Assembly: GCA_046293075.1 (NCBI GenBank)
Contig: JBKBPL010000023.1
Span: forward strand, 1 to 64,000
Source: Ga0077530 sp046293075
Lineage (GTDB): Bacteria > Pseudomonadota > Alphaproteobacteria > Rhizobiales > Hyphomicrobiaceae
Length of the DNA stretch: 64,000 nt
Reading direction: 5' to 3'
Positions 1-8,249 of this stretch are shown one piece after another. The notes beneath the pieces were generated by a model. The model worked only from the letters and a program-made list of their open reading frames with translations. It was not told the DNA's origin and searched no databases. Each line of letters opens with the position of its first letter. Position 1 is the stretch's first letter. Made by a program: the position numbers and the translations under genes.

Positions 1-158
1 AACAGCGACATGGCGTTGTCCGGCGCGACGGTTCGTTTCGCGCTGGGCCTGGCTGTCGCGCTCCGATTGGTGTGCACCAGATTTGTCGCAAGTCCGTTGG
101 GATGTTCTGCGCATGTACAGCGCATGTTCACGTCAGGAACGCTCTCAGGTGATGAGCT
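1..158. other. No gene recognised at the left window edge
   Basis: No convincing reading frame or RNA is visible. This sequence abuts the broken 3' end of the transposase remnant, so it is the flank into which, or by which, the insertion sequence was cut. Confidence 0.4.
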
Positions 159-710
159 CTAAGTACTGATAGACAAACGAAATCTCGCAACGCCCGAACA
201 ATCGATTGCCGCCTTCACACAGGTGGCATCGATCCACAGATAGGGCCACGAGCCCTTGATCGACCGGTTGAGGAACGCGTGCACGCGCTCGTCGATCCCC
301 GCGCACAGCCTGGAGAACTGGCTCTTGGAGATGCCGGTCATGCCCATCGCCTTGACGAGATCATCGACCGAGCGCGTCGAGACGCCGTGCACGTAGGCCT
401 CTTGGATCACCGCCGTGAGCGCCTTCTCGGAAGCCCTGCGCGGCTCCAGAAAGGCTGGGAAGTGGCTGCCTTTCCTGAGCTTCGGGATGGCGAGATCGAC
501 GGTCCCGACGCGCGTCTCCCACGCGCGCTCACGGTAGCCGTTGCGATGATTGGTACGCGTGGCCGTGCGCTCGCCGTGCCCGGCGCCGGTGAGGCTCTCC
601 ACCTCCATGTCCATCATGCGGTTGGCGACGTAGGCCACCATCTCCCTGAGGAGATCGTCGTCCGAGCCCTTCTCAACGAGGGCCTTCAGGGTCATCCTGT
701 CGATCGCCAT
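159..710 (-). pseudogene. Truncated IS256-family (mutator-type) transposase
   Basis: The N-terminal part of an IS256-type DDE transposase. The start chosen is the ATG at 710 (MAIDRMTLKALVEKG), typical for the family, rather than the longer frame reaching 800. Recognisable family segments are the GHGERTATRTNHRNGYRER block, the VGTVDLAIPKLRKG block and the first catalytic Asp in LWIDATCVK (about residue 161). Just after this Asp the similarity ends and a short unrelated tail leads to a stop at 159. The product is 183 residues against roughly 400 for intact members, so the second catalytic Asp, the Glu and the C-terminal half are missing. No matching C-terminal piece was seen nearby. It is a non-functional remnant and marks past rearrangement at this end of the window. 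Confidence 0.88.
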
Positions 711-1728
711 GGTCAGTCTCCGGTTGCTTCGCGCTTCGCAACCCGAGCCAACTGCGATTCTGACCATGACCGCCTTCCCGCTCGGCGCCGCTGCGGTCAC
801 CCTGGGGGAAAAGGCTTCACGCGGCGTTCCTCTCCGGTAGGCCTACGGCCCCCCTCCGACGAACGCCGCCGCCCCGCCTCCTACACCACGCGATGGGACG
901 TCAGCCCGCGCGGCAGTCGGAGTCCGTTGACAGGGGGGAGCGGCGGTAGCACTCGACCCATGCCTTTGCTGACCATTGCAATGGGTCGCCGAGGGCGGCT
1001 TTGCGATGCGTTCCGCGGCGTCCCCGGATGCCAGAGGAAACCAATCGCCCGGTGCTCCAAAGGGCGTCTCCAAGGTGGGAAAGTCGCGGCTGGGAACATA
1101 CGAAATTGTTGAGGAAAGGGGCCCTGCCGGCCGGCGCACGCGCGCCATCTGGCACACGTTTCCTGAGGGCGGCGCATGGCGGCAGGTGACGCTTGAGCAT
1201 CAGGCCGGGCTCGGTCATTGCCTCCAACCCTGCGCAGGTCTGCTGGCGCTGGCGCCAATCGTGTGGGTTCACTCTCGACGAGGCGGCTGCCGCGCTCGGG
1301 ATCTCCCGTTCCAGAGTGGCCGAGTACGATCGCAGCGCCGTGCGCGGGCGCGGCACCGACGTAACGCCGCCCTGTGCCGTGCGTGTCCTGATGCGGGCGA
1401 TCTCGTCCGGCCAGGTGCCTGAGCCCTGGCCGGAGTGATTGCCACCCAATTCGCATATCAGCGATAGAGTCATGGAAGCGGGGCCTTGAGAGACAAGGCT
1501 CTACGGCATCAGCTCGGATGCTGCCTCCTCCGCCAAGAAGTATCCGATGCTCAGCTAAAATCCATGCGCTAGCCATATGGTCCGCGCGGCCCGTTGGCCA
1601 TGATGCGCGCACAGTTGCGTACCATATCAGGCTCTGGCTGCGGATAGGCCCCCGAGCGACAGCGCTGGAAAACGACGGCCGGCAGCCCAATATCCAAGGA
1701 GGCGGCAACCCAAAAGGAGGTGTCCCTG
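711..1728. other. About 1 kb gene-poor stretch beside the transposase remnant
   Basis: Several short open frames overlap on both strands but none has a good start, a ribosome binding site and a family resemblance together. The only recognisable piece is a helix-turn-helix-like stretch at 1193-1438. Terminal inverted repeats of the insertion sequence could not be identified by eye. The stretch reads as degraded mobile or accessory DNA. Confidence 0.45.
1193..1438 (+). pseudogene. Possible remnant of an XRE-type helix-turn-helix protein
   Basis: An 81-codon frame that opens with TTG directly after an in-frame TGA. Its middle reads like an XRE/lambda-repressor DNA-binding fold: WRWRQSCGFTLDEAAAALGIS followed by RSRVAEYDRSAVRG, resembling the helix-turn-helix tail found in small antitoxin-like or DUF2442-associated regulators. 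The upstream part is in no frame that looks like protein, and there is no Shine-Dalgarno. It is either a decayed gene or a chance resemblance; the gene-poor surroundings next to a broken transposase favour decay. Confidence 0.3.
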
Positions 1729-2022
1729 ATGCACTTGCGGATTTTGCCTCGGTTCGTCTCGGTCCTCGGTGTGTGTGCGCTGCTGGCGAGCGCGGCCGGG
1801 CCGATGGCGGAGGCCCTGGCCTTTGAGCGACCCGGATCCGACCGGCCGGGCGCGGCGGAGGCGCGCGCGGGCGCTGAAGCTGCGCGGCAGCGGCGCGAAA
1901 TGGAAGCTCTGAGGCAATCATTGGCCTTGGAGGCGCAGGCACGCGCGGCCGAAGAGCGCGCGCGTGACATGCAGCGGCGCGTCGAGGACATAGCGAAGGG
2001 GGCCCGCCCCACCTCGCGCTAA
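1729..2022 (+). CDS. Small secreted coiled-coil protein of unknown function
   Basis: A 97-residue protein. The ATG at 1729 is preferred over the GTG at 1720 because a strong Shine-Dalgarno (AAAAGGAGG, 1712-1720) ends 8 bases before it. Residues 1-27 form a signal peptide: positively charged start, hydrophobic run (VSVLGVCALLASAAG) and an Ala-rich cleavage region. The rest is a charged Ala/Arg/Glu-rich helix with heptad-like spacing (EMEALRQSLALEAQARAAEERARDMQRRVEDI), so a short periplasmic coiled coil is likely. No family was recognised. It stands alone, 125 bp before the aminotransferase gene on the same strand. Confidence 0.65.
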   Translation: MHLRILPRFVSVLGVCALLASAAGPMAEALAFERPGSDRPGAAEARAGAEAARQRREMEALRQSLALEAQARAAEERARDMQRRVEDIAKGARPTSR

Positions 2023-2147
2023 GACGTCCGCGCCAATCGCGACGATACTGAACCGGCCCGTGTTTGAGTGCCCTCCTCGATGCGAGCGGGATCACCGGCG
2101 GCTGCTGTGACGGCGGCGTCGCGAACCCTCCACCGAGCAGGAACCGC

Positions 2148-3335
2148 ATGACCATCGATGTTCAGCGCGTGCGAGCCGACACGATCGGCGTGAACAACCG
2201 CATTCATCTCAACAATGCTGGTGCCGGGCTGATGCCCACGCCCGTTCTCGATGCGATGACGGGGTATCTGAGGCGCGAGGCGGAAATCGGCGGATACGAG
2301 GCGGCCCGCGAGCAGGCCGATCGGCTTGATGGCGTCTATGCCAGCGTCGCGCGGCTGCTCGGCGCCGCGCCCGACGAGATCGCGCTCACCGAAAATGCCA
2401 CCGTCGCATGGCAGATGGCTTTCTATGCCCTCGCGTTCCGGCCTGCCGACCGCATTCTCACCGCTCAGGCTGAGTACGCGGCCAACTATGTGGCTTTTCT
2501 TCAGGTCGCGAAGCGCACGGGCGCCGTTATCGAGGTCGTGCCGAACGATCCAAGCGGCGCCCTCTGTGCCGAGTCGCTCGAAAGCATGATCGACGACCGC
2601 GCGCGCCTCATCGCCATGACGTGGGTGCCGACCAACGGTGGCCTGGTCAATCCCGCTGCAGCCGTCGGTAAGATCGCGCGCAAGCATGGCATTCCCTACC
2701 TGCTCGACGCGTGTCAGGCCGTCGGGCAGATGCCGGTCGATGTGGCGGCGCTCGGTTGCGATATGCTCTCGGCCACGGGGCGCAAGTTCCTCCGGGGCCC
2801 CCGTGGCACGGGCTTTCTCTATGTGCGCCGCGATCTGATGCTCCGCCTTGAGCCGCCGCTCATCGATCATTTTGCCGCGCCATGGGTCGCAGCAGACCGC
2901 TACGATCTGCGCCCCGATGCCCGGCGGTTCGAGACCTGGGAGAACAACTACGCGGCCCGGCTCGGGCTCGGCGTGGCCGTCGACTACGCGCTCGCCATCG
3001 GCATGGAGCCGATCATGACCCGGTGCCGGCTGCTTGCAGACCAGCTGCGCACTGAGCTCGCGCGCATACCGGGGGTCGCCCTCCACGATCTCGGAACAGA
3101 GCGGGCGGCTATCGTGACATTCACGGTGGCGGGCCTGGACGCGAGGGAGGTGTGCGCACGCCTGAGTGCCCAAGGTATCAACGTGACCACATCGCAGCCG
3201 TCGAGCACACTTCTTGATGCGACGGCGCGGTCGCTGCCGATGATCGTGCGGGCCTCTCCCCACTACTACAACACCGAAGACGAAGTTCTGAGACTTGTGC
3301 AGGCCGTCGCGACATTTGCGGGGAGCGCGCAATAA
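2148..3335 (+). CDS. Class V aminotransferase (cysteine desulfurase / isopenicillin-N epimerase-like)
   Basis: A 395-residue PLP enzyme of fold type I. The ATG at 2148 (MTIDVQRVRADTIG) fits the family N-terminus; the frame extends upstream to 2064 without family resemblance. Motifs include HLNNAGAGLMP at the N-terminus, TENATVAWQ in the cofactor-phosphate region, LLDACQAVGQ with the PLP-pyridine Asp, and the Schiff-base Lys in SATGRKFLRGPRGTGF. No catalytic Cys loop of the SufS/IscS type is obvious, so sulfur or selenium release from Cys/Sec is possible but not shown; an epimerase or lyase acting on another amino acid is equally plausible. It lies 212 bp upstream of the SelD operon on the same strand, which makes a sulfur/selenium role worth considering. 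Confidence 0.8.
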   Translation: MTIDVQRVRADTIGVNNRIHLNNAGAGLMPTPVLDAMTGYLRREAEIGGYEAAREQADRLDGVYASVARLLGAAPDEIALTENATVAWQMAFYALAFRPADRILTAQAEYAANYVAFLQVAKRTGAVIEVVPNDPSGALCAESLESMIDDRARLIAMTWVPTNGGLVNPAAAVGKIARKHGIPYLLDACQAVGQMPVDVAALGCDMLSATGRKFLRGPRGTGFLYVRRDLMLRLEPPLIDHFAAPWVAADRYDLRPDARRFETWENNYAARLGLGVAVDYALAIGMEPIMTRCRLLADQLRTELARIPGVALHDLGTERAAIVTFTVAGLDAREVCARLSAQGINVTTSQPSSTLLDATARSLPMIVRASPHYYNTEDEVLRLVQAVATFAGSAQ

Positions 3336-3547
3336 CCGCCGCCGGCCCGGCCCTCGCGTCTGGCGGCCGGGGAGCCTCTTTGTAGGGCCCTGTTACGGCA
3401 GGATGTCCTGTCGTCCGGTGCGCAGGGCGGTCCAAAGCCCCCGGGCGAGGCCCTTGATCAAACCCGGCTGAGTGGCTACGCCAGGAGCCAGCAGGAGCCT
3501 GGTATTTCAGGACCGAGGCTCGAGCCTCATGGGGTGGTGGTCTCTCA

Positions 3548-4036
3548 ATGACGCAAGCGCGTGACCGCGATGAGCAACTGCTGAGGCCGCTGGCTGACGC
3601 GGCCGCGGCCGCGCAGCGCGAGGAGATCTCTTTCCGCGACAATGTCGGCCGCGAGATTGAGCGGCGCGAGCGGGCGCGCCAGTACGCCTTCCGCCGCCTC
3701 TCGCTCGCCGAGCTCATGCTGAAAGCGGCGCATGGGGCGGAGGACGAGGAAAAGGCCATCGCCGCACAGACCGCCGCGCTCAGAGCCGAGTTCGGCTGGC
3801 ACGGCGAGAGCGAGCCGAGAAAGCGGATCTTCGCCGCTTGGCGGCCGGTGGCGCTTGCCGTATGGGCAGCCACGCGGCCACCAGCCGAGGAGACGGAGGC
3901 CGCCGGCATCGTGCCGCCACCGGATATTGCCGACGCGCTTCTCGCGTTCGAGCGTTGGTACGAAGCGGAATTTGGCTCGAACTATCTCGCGATCCTCGAT
4001 CAGGAGAAGCAGGAGTATCCCGTTGTCGAATTCTAA
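3548..4036 (+). CDS. Uncharacterised 162-residue protein, first gene of the SelD operon
   Basis: No family recognised. The first 80 residues are strongly charged and helical (AQREEISFRDNVGREIERRER), with little hydrophobic character; a central segment WRPVALAVWAATRPP is followed by a C-terminal region rich in aromatic and acidic residues ending QEKQEYPVVEF. There is no signal peptide or membrane span, so it should be cytoplasmic. Its 3' end overlaps the next gene by 14 bp, and the four genes from here to 7095 form one unbroken overlapping chain, so it probably works with the lipoyl protein and SelD fusion downstream. Confidence 0.7.
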   Translation: MTQARDRDEQLLRPLADAAAAAQREEISFRDNVGREIERRERARQYAFRRLSLAELMLKAAHGAEDEEKAIAAQTAALRAEFGWHGESEPRKRIFAAWRPVALAVWAATRPPAEETEAAGIVPPPDIADALLAFERWYEAEFGSNYLAILDQEKQEYPVVEF

Positions 4037-4409
4037 GGGGGCGGAGTTCGAGCGTTGGATCGTCGAGCAGTACGCTGCGACGGGTGGCTTCACCGCGCTC
4101 ATTCTCCTGGTCACCCTTGGCGGCAACAGGGTCGACCTCATCTCGTGCTCGTATGTGCATGTCATCGGCAACGAGGTGAGCTGGGAGAGCATGAAGACGA
4201 TGCTGGATGCCTCCCGGCGCAAGTGGGATGCGTTCGCGGTCTTTCCTGAATCGCAGCCCGCTGGCGGTCCTCTGATCGACGTCGTGGCCAAGGCGCGACT
4301 GCAGGAGCGCATCGACGAGGTGACGGTCAATCGCATGGTTCTCAATGATGCCGGCTTCTTCGATACGCGCGGACGGCACGTTCGCATTGATCCTGTCGAG
4401 CTTCACTGA
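4023..4409 (+). CDS. Uncharacterised 128-residue protein with a non-ATG start, second gene of the SelD operon
   Basis: The start is placed at TTG 4023 because an AGGAG at 4012-4016 lies 6 bases upstream and the coding character (LSNSKGAEFERWIVEQY) begins there; upstream in this frame the sequence is Arg/Pro/Ser-rich shadow of the previous gene. The protein is soluble, with an N-terminal hydrophobic strand-like segment (FTALILLVTLGGNRVDLIS) and a conserved-looking WDAFAVFPESQ stretch. Family not recognised. It overlaps the preceding gene by 14 bp and the following one by a single base (TGATG), implying translational coupling. Confidence 0.7.
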   Translation: MSNSKGAEFERWIVEQYAATGGFTALILLVTLGGNRVDLISCSYVHVIGNEVSWESMKTMLDASRRKWDAFAVFPESQPAGGPLIDVVAKARLQERIDEVTVNRMVLNDAGFFDTRGRHVRIDPVELH

Positions 4410-4888
4410 TGGCGGGCGGCGCAGATGGCGACGAGGTGCTGGAGATACGCGGTTGCGTATTCCCGAAGCGTCTCCATTACGACATCGAGAACCATATGTG
4501 GTATGAGCCCTTGCCGGGCGGTCTCGTCCGCCTCGGCATGACTGTCGTCGGACCGGCGCTTGCCGACTACCGCATATTCGCTTTCACACCCAAGCGTGTC
4601 GGCCGCGAGGTCGAGGCGCAGAGATCGTGCGCGACAATTGAGAGCAGCAAGTGGGTCGGTCCGGCGCGGATCGCGTTCGATGCGGTGGTGGAAGCGGTGA
4701 ATGAGGATCTCATACGCAACCCCGGCTGGCTCGCGACCGATCCTTATGGCGCCGCATGGATGATGGTCGTCCGGCCGCAGCGCACCGATGCGCTCGATGC
4801 CCTGCTCACCGGCGACGCAATGGCAGAGGCCTATACCCGTTGGCTCGACGAGAATGACTTCGCCGGCTGCTTTCCGGTGAGCGAGTGA
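4409..4888 (+). CDS. GcvH-like lipoyl-carrier protein
   Basis: A 159-residue member of the glycine cleavage H-protein fold. The pattern follows GcvH: HYDIENHMWYEPL near the start, RLGMTVVGPALADYRIF in place of the usual G-[IV]-T-x-x-A block, the modification-site hairpin TIESSKW with the probable lipoyl Lys at 81, then the turn DLIRNPGWLATDPYGAAWMM, very close to the canonical NxxPxLxxxDPYGxGW. No glycine-cleavage P, T or L protein gene is in the window, so this is a stand-alone H-like carrier. Such proteins are known outside glycine cleavage, for example the lipoate-binding LbpA of the sulfur-oxidising Hdr-like system. Coupling to SelD (1-bp overlap) suggests a role in sulfur or selenium handling, which is inference. 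Confidence 0.82.
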   Translation: MAGGADGDEVLEIRGCVFPKRLHYDIENHMWYEPLPGGLVRLGMTVVGPALADYRIFAFTPKRVGREVEAQRSCATIESSKWVGPARIAFDAVVEAVNEDLIRNPGWLATDPYGAAWMMVVRPQRTDALDALLTGDAMAEAYTRWLDENDFAGCFPVSE

Positions 4889-7095
4889 TGCAGAGCGCGC
4901 CGGCTTCGACCCATATTGTCCTGGTCGGCGGTGGCCACGCGCATGTGATCGCGCTCAAGTCTTTTGGGATGAAGCCTGAGCCCGGCGTTGTGCTGACCTT
5001 GATCACGAGGGAGATCGAGGCCCCCTACTCGGGAATGCTGCCGGGTTTCGTAGCTGGCCACTACACGTATGACCAGTGCCACATCGACGTCGTGCGGCTC
5101 GCCGCCTGGGCCGGGGCGCGGATGATCCAAGGCACGGTCATTGGCATCGATCGCAAGGCGCGGCGCGTCGAGATCGACGGGCGGCCCCCGCTCGCCTATG
5201 ACCTGCTTTCAATCGATGTAGGCATCACGCCGCGCCTCGAGGGCATCGACGGTGCCGATGCGCATGGGCTCGCGGTGAAGCCCGTATCGACGTTCGCGGC
5301 GCGGTGGCGGGCGCTCGCGCGGGCGGCGTTGGCGGCGGATGGACCCCGGCGCATCGCCGTCATCGGATCAGGTGCCGCGGGGTTCGAGCTGGTACTGGCT
5401 ATCCGCCACTACTTGAGAATGCAGGCCCCCGCAGCCGGCATCGATCCCGATGCGTTCAGCTTCGCGCTCGTCGGCGGCTCCGTGCTTCTGCCAAGCCATA
5501 GCGCATGGGCGCGCGCGCTCGCGCGCCGCGAGATCGCCGCGCAGGGCGTGACGTTGATCGAGAACGATCGTGTGGTGCAGGTTGTGCCGGGCACAGTTCA
5601 TCTCGCCAGCGGACGCACGCTCGCAGCGGATGCCACGCTTTTCGCAACGCATGCCGGCCCGGCCGAATGGTTTCGAACATCCGGATTGCCCTGCGATGAC
5701 GCAGGCTTCATCGCCGTGCGGCCGACGCTGCAGATTCTCGATGATGACGATATCTTCGCCGTCGGCGACTGCGCTGCCGTGCTTAAGCATCCACGCGAGA
5801 AGGCCGGTGTGTTCGCCGTCCGCCAGGGGCCGCCGCTTACTGAGAACCTGCGGCTGCGCGCGCGCGGGATGGCGGCGAAGCCTTTTACACCGCAGCGCCA
5901 TTTCCTGACGTTGCTCGCGACCGGCCGTCGCCACGCGATTGCCGCGCGCAATGGCCTCGCCTTTGCGGGCGATCTGCTCTGGCGCTGGAAGGACCGTATC
6001 GACCGCACCTTCATGGACAGGTTCAATGTGCTGCCCCCGATGGTCGGCGCGAGCGAGGACGAAATGCGCTGCGCCGGTTGTGCCGCAAAGATCGGACCGG
6101 TCACGCTCGCTGCGGCCCTCGACCGGCTTCAGGACCGCGGCGCCCCTGCGCGCGACGATGCGGCCATCATCGATGAAGGCGGCGCGGAGCTGCGCGTGGA
6201 GACGGTCGATTTCTTTCGGGCATTCTGGCCGGAGCCCTATGTCTTCGGTGAGATTGCGGCCAATCATGCCATGAATGACGTGTTTGCCATGGGCGCCATA
6301 CCGACCCACGCGCTCGCGAACGTCGTGCTGCCCTATGCCAGCTCGCAGCGCGTCGCCGAGGATCTGTACCAGCTCCTCGCGGGGGCCCGGGCCGCGTTCG
6401 AGCGGGAAGGTGTCGAGATTGTCGGCGGCCATTCGAGTGAGGGTACAGAGCTGGCAGCCGGCTTCTTCGTCTCGGGAAAGGTCGAACGCGGTGCTGTTCT
6501 CGGCAAGCGCGGCCTGCGCCCTGGCGACCGGCTGATCCTGACGCGCCCGCTCGGCACAGGCATTCTGTTCGCTGCGCTCATGCGCGGGCGGGCGCGGGCG
6601 CCAGCGATCGCAGGCGTCCTCGACAGCATGCGCCAGTCGAGCGGCGACATTGCTCGGCTCATCCGCACCTGGAAGCCGCGTGCTGCGACGGATGTGACGG
6701 GCTTTGGGCTCGCGGGACACCTGCTGGAGATGCTGAAGGCGGGGGCAATGGTGGCCGAGCTCGATCTCTCGCGCGTTCCGCTCTATGGCTCAGTGATGGC
6801 TCTGGCGCGCGACGGAGTGGCGTCGAGCCTGCTGCCCGAGAACAGCCGCCTCGCATCGGCATTGGTTGGTGATCGTGCGAGCGATGCGCACGTGCGCACG
6901 ATCCTCTTCGATCCGCAGACGGCGGGGGGGTTCCTGTTTGGCGTTGCCGCCGACAACGCCGAGGCCTGTGTCGACGCGCTCCGCCAGGCGGGCGCACGAC
7001 ATGCGGCAATCATCGGCACGGTGCTCGGCGCCTACGGGGGCGGTGAGGGGTGGCTTCGTCTCACCGGTGCGCTGGCTGAGGATAGTTCTGGCTGA
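4888..7095 (+). CDS. selD: NADH-dehydrogenase-like FAD domain fused to selenophosphate synthetase (SelD)
   Basis: A 735-residue two-domain protein. The ATG at 4888 overlaps the previous stop by one base. Residues 1 to about 375 form a pyridine-nucleotide-disulfide oxidoreductase: FAD motif VLVGGGHAHV (about 13-20), NAD motif IAVIGSGAAGFE and the C-terminal FAD motif IFAVGDCAAV. Residues about 385-735 are SelD: the loop RCAGCAAKIG carries Cys398 and Lys401, matching the essential Cys17/Lys20 of the E. coli enzyme, though the second Cys (Cys19) is Ala; later blocks FAMGAIPTHALANV, VGGHSSEGTE, ATDVTGFGLAGH and DPQTAGG are typical. SelD makes selenophosphate from selenide and ATP. The fused flavoprotein form is a known SelD variant; the redox partner and the selenophosphate consumer are not visible, as no selA, selB or selU occurs here. 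Confidence 0.93.
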   Translation: MQSAPASTHIVLVGGGHAHVIALKSFGMKPEPGVVLTLITREIEAPYSGMLPGFVAGHYTYDQCHIDVVRLAAWAGARMIQGTVIGIDRKARRVEIDGRPPLAYDLLSIDVGITPRLEGIDGADAHGLAVKPVSTFAARWRALARAALAADGPRRIAVIGSGAAGFELVLAIRHYLRMQAPAAGIDPDAFSFALVGGSVLLPSHSAWARALARREIAAQGVTLIENDRVVQVVPGTVHLASGRTLAADATLFATHAGPAEWFRTSGLPCDDAGFIAVRPTLQILDDDDIFAVGDCAAVLKHPREKAGVFAVRQGPPLTENLRLRARGMAAKPFTPQRHFLTLLATGRRHAIAARNGLAFAGDLLWRWKDRIDRTFMDRFNVLPPMVGASEDEMRCAGCAAKIGPVTLAAALDRLQDRGAPARDDAAIIDEGGAELRVETVDFFRAFWPEPYVFGEIAANHAMNDVFAMGAIPTHALANVVLPYASSQRVAEDLYQLLAGARAAFEREGVEIVGGHSSEGTELAAGFFVSGKVERGAVLGKRGLRPGDRLILTRPLGTGILFAALMRGRARAPAIAGVLDSMRQSSGDIARLIRTWKPRAATDVTGFGLAGHLLEMLKAGAMVAELDLSRVPLYGSVMALARDGVASSLLPENSRLASALVGDRASDAHVRTILFDPQTAGGFLFGVAADNAEACVDALRQAGARHAAIIGTVLGAYGGGEGWLRLTGALAEDSSG

Positions 7096-7160
7096 TCATC
7101 GTCGCCCCCCTTGCAACTTCTCTCAGGTGGGCATGTGACCTTCGCGCTGCTGAAGAATCC

Positions 7161-8117
7161 TCAGGCCGGATGGGATCGGGCATTGCCTGCCGCGCTCCTG
7201 AGGATGTCGTCACGCGTCCCTGCCGCCGTTACGTAGCTCTGCGGCGTGATGCCGAGCAGCGCCGCGACATCCCGGGCGGCCTCGACGACGGTCTCGGTTC
7301 TGATGCCCGTCTCCACGCCCATCTCGTTCAGCAGGTGAACGATGTCCTCGCTTGCAAGGTTGCCGACCGCACCCATGGTCGTCGGCGTCATGATGCCGCC
7401 GCCGATGCCACAGATAGCACCTTCGATGAAGGATGCGCCGGCATCCAGCGCCGCGACGATATTGGCGGGCCCGTTGCCAGAAAGATTGTGCACGTGGAAG
7501 CCGATCTCGATATCGGCAAAGCGGTCGAGCGCCTGCCGGAAGAGACCGCTCACGTGACGCGGATCCTCCATGCCGAGCGAGCCGGCGAAATAGTAGCGCC
7601 GGATGCCGCCGCTGCGCAGCTTTGCGACGAGATCCAGCACGCGGCTTTCCGGGATGCGGCCTTCGTAGGCGCACCACATGGTCATGCCCATGGCCAGCAC
7701 GAACGGGATGTGTGCCGCATCGGCGATCCGGAACGTCTCAATAGCGGCCGTCACGCCTTGCTCGAGCGTCATGTTCTGGTTCTTGAGATTGTAGGCCGCG
7801 CTCGCCGTGATGAGGCCGAGGATCTCCTGCGCCTTGGCAGCGACGGCGCGCTCTGCGCCGCGCGGGTTCGGCGCCTGGGCCCGGTAAACGATCCCGGGGT
7901 GGCGCCTGATCCGCTCCATGACCGCCTCGGCATCCCTCAGATGCGGGATGACGCGCGGATGCGCGAAGTTCGTCACCTCGATGACCGGAAAGCCGACTTC
8001 CGAGAGGCGGTTGACCATTGCGACCTTGGTGTCCGTGTCGACCCAGCGATGAAAGCTCTGCAGGCCGTCCCGCGGCGCGACCTCGACGACGGTGGTGCGG
8101 GCGGGGAGGGTCAGCAT
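7161..8117 (-). CDS. HMG-CoA lyase-like protein, apparently lacking the catalytic Cys
   Basis: A 318-residue TIM-barrel protein of the HMGL-like family. The ATG at 8117 has a GAGG seven bases upstream. The substrate/metal motif VEVAPRDGLQ (Arg16, Asp17) is intact, as is the metal-binding HVHNLSGNGPANI. In true HMG-CoA lyases the glycine loop reads GLGGCPYA with the catalytic Cys; here the aligned loop is CGIGGGIMTPT (around 235-245), so that Cys is Gly. The following GNLASEDIVHLLNEMGVETG aligns well. The protein may therefore be a lyase or aldolase for a related acyl-CoA, or act on another substrate. It is alone, convergent with the SelD operon. Confidence 0.8.
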   Translation of the reverse strand: MLTLPARTTVVEVAPRDGLQSFHRWVDTDTKVAMVNRLSEVGFPVIEVTNFAHPRVIPHLRDAEAVMERIRRHPGIVYRAQAPNPRGAERAVAAKAQEILGLITASAAYNLKNQNMTLEQGVTAAIETFRIADAAHIPFVLAMGMTMWCAYEGRIPESRVLDLVAKLRSGGIRRYYFAGSLGMEDPRHVSGLFRQALDRFADIEIGFHVHNLSGNGPANIVAALDAGASFIEGAICGIGGGIMTPTTMGAVGNLASEDIVHLLNEMGVETGIRTETVVEAARDVAALLGITPQSYVTAAGTRDDILRSAAGNARSHPA

Positions 8118-8249
8118 GCCATGCCTCGATCCGTGATGTCGTTCGGGCACGCATTCTTTCGCCCGAAAGCCGGCCCGCGCGCAACCCTTCTCTCGAGGAG
8201 GCGCGTGCGTTGCGGGCCGAACCTCGGGGCGATGGATCCGATGGTCAGC

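Noticed and set aside
6079..6105. Possible Sec codon (TGA) at the SelD active site
   Set aside because: The active-site codon is TGT, giving Cys398; no in-frame TGA is present.
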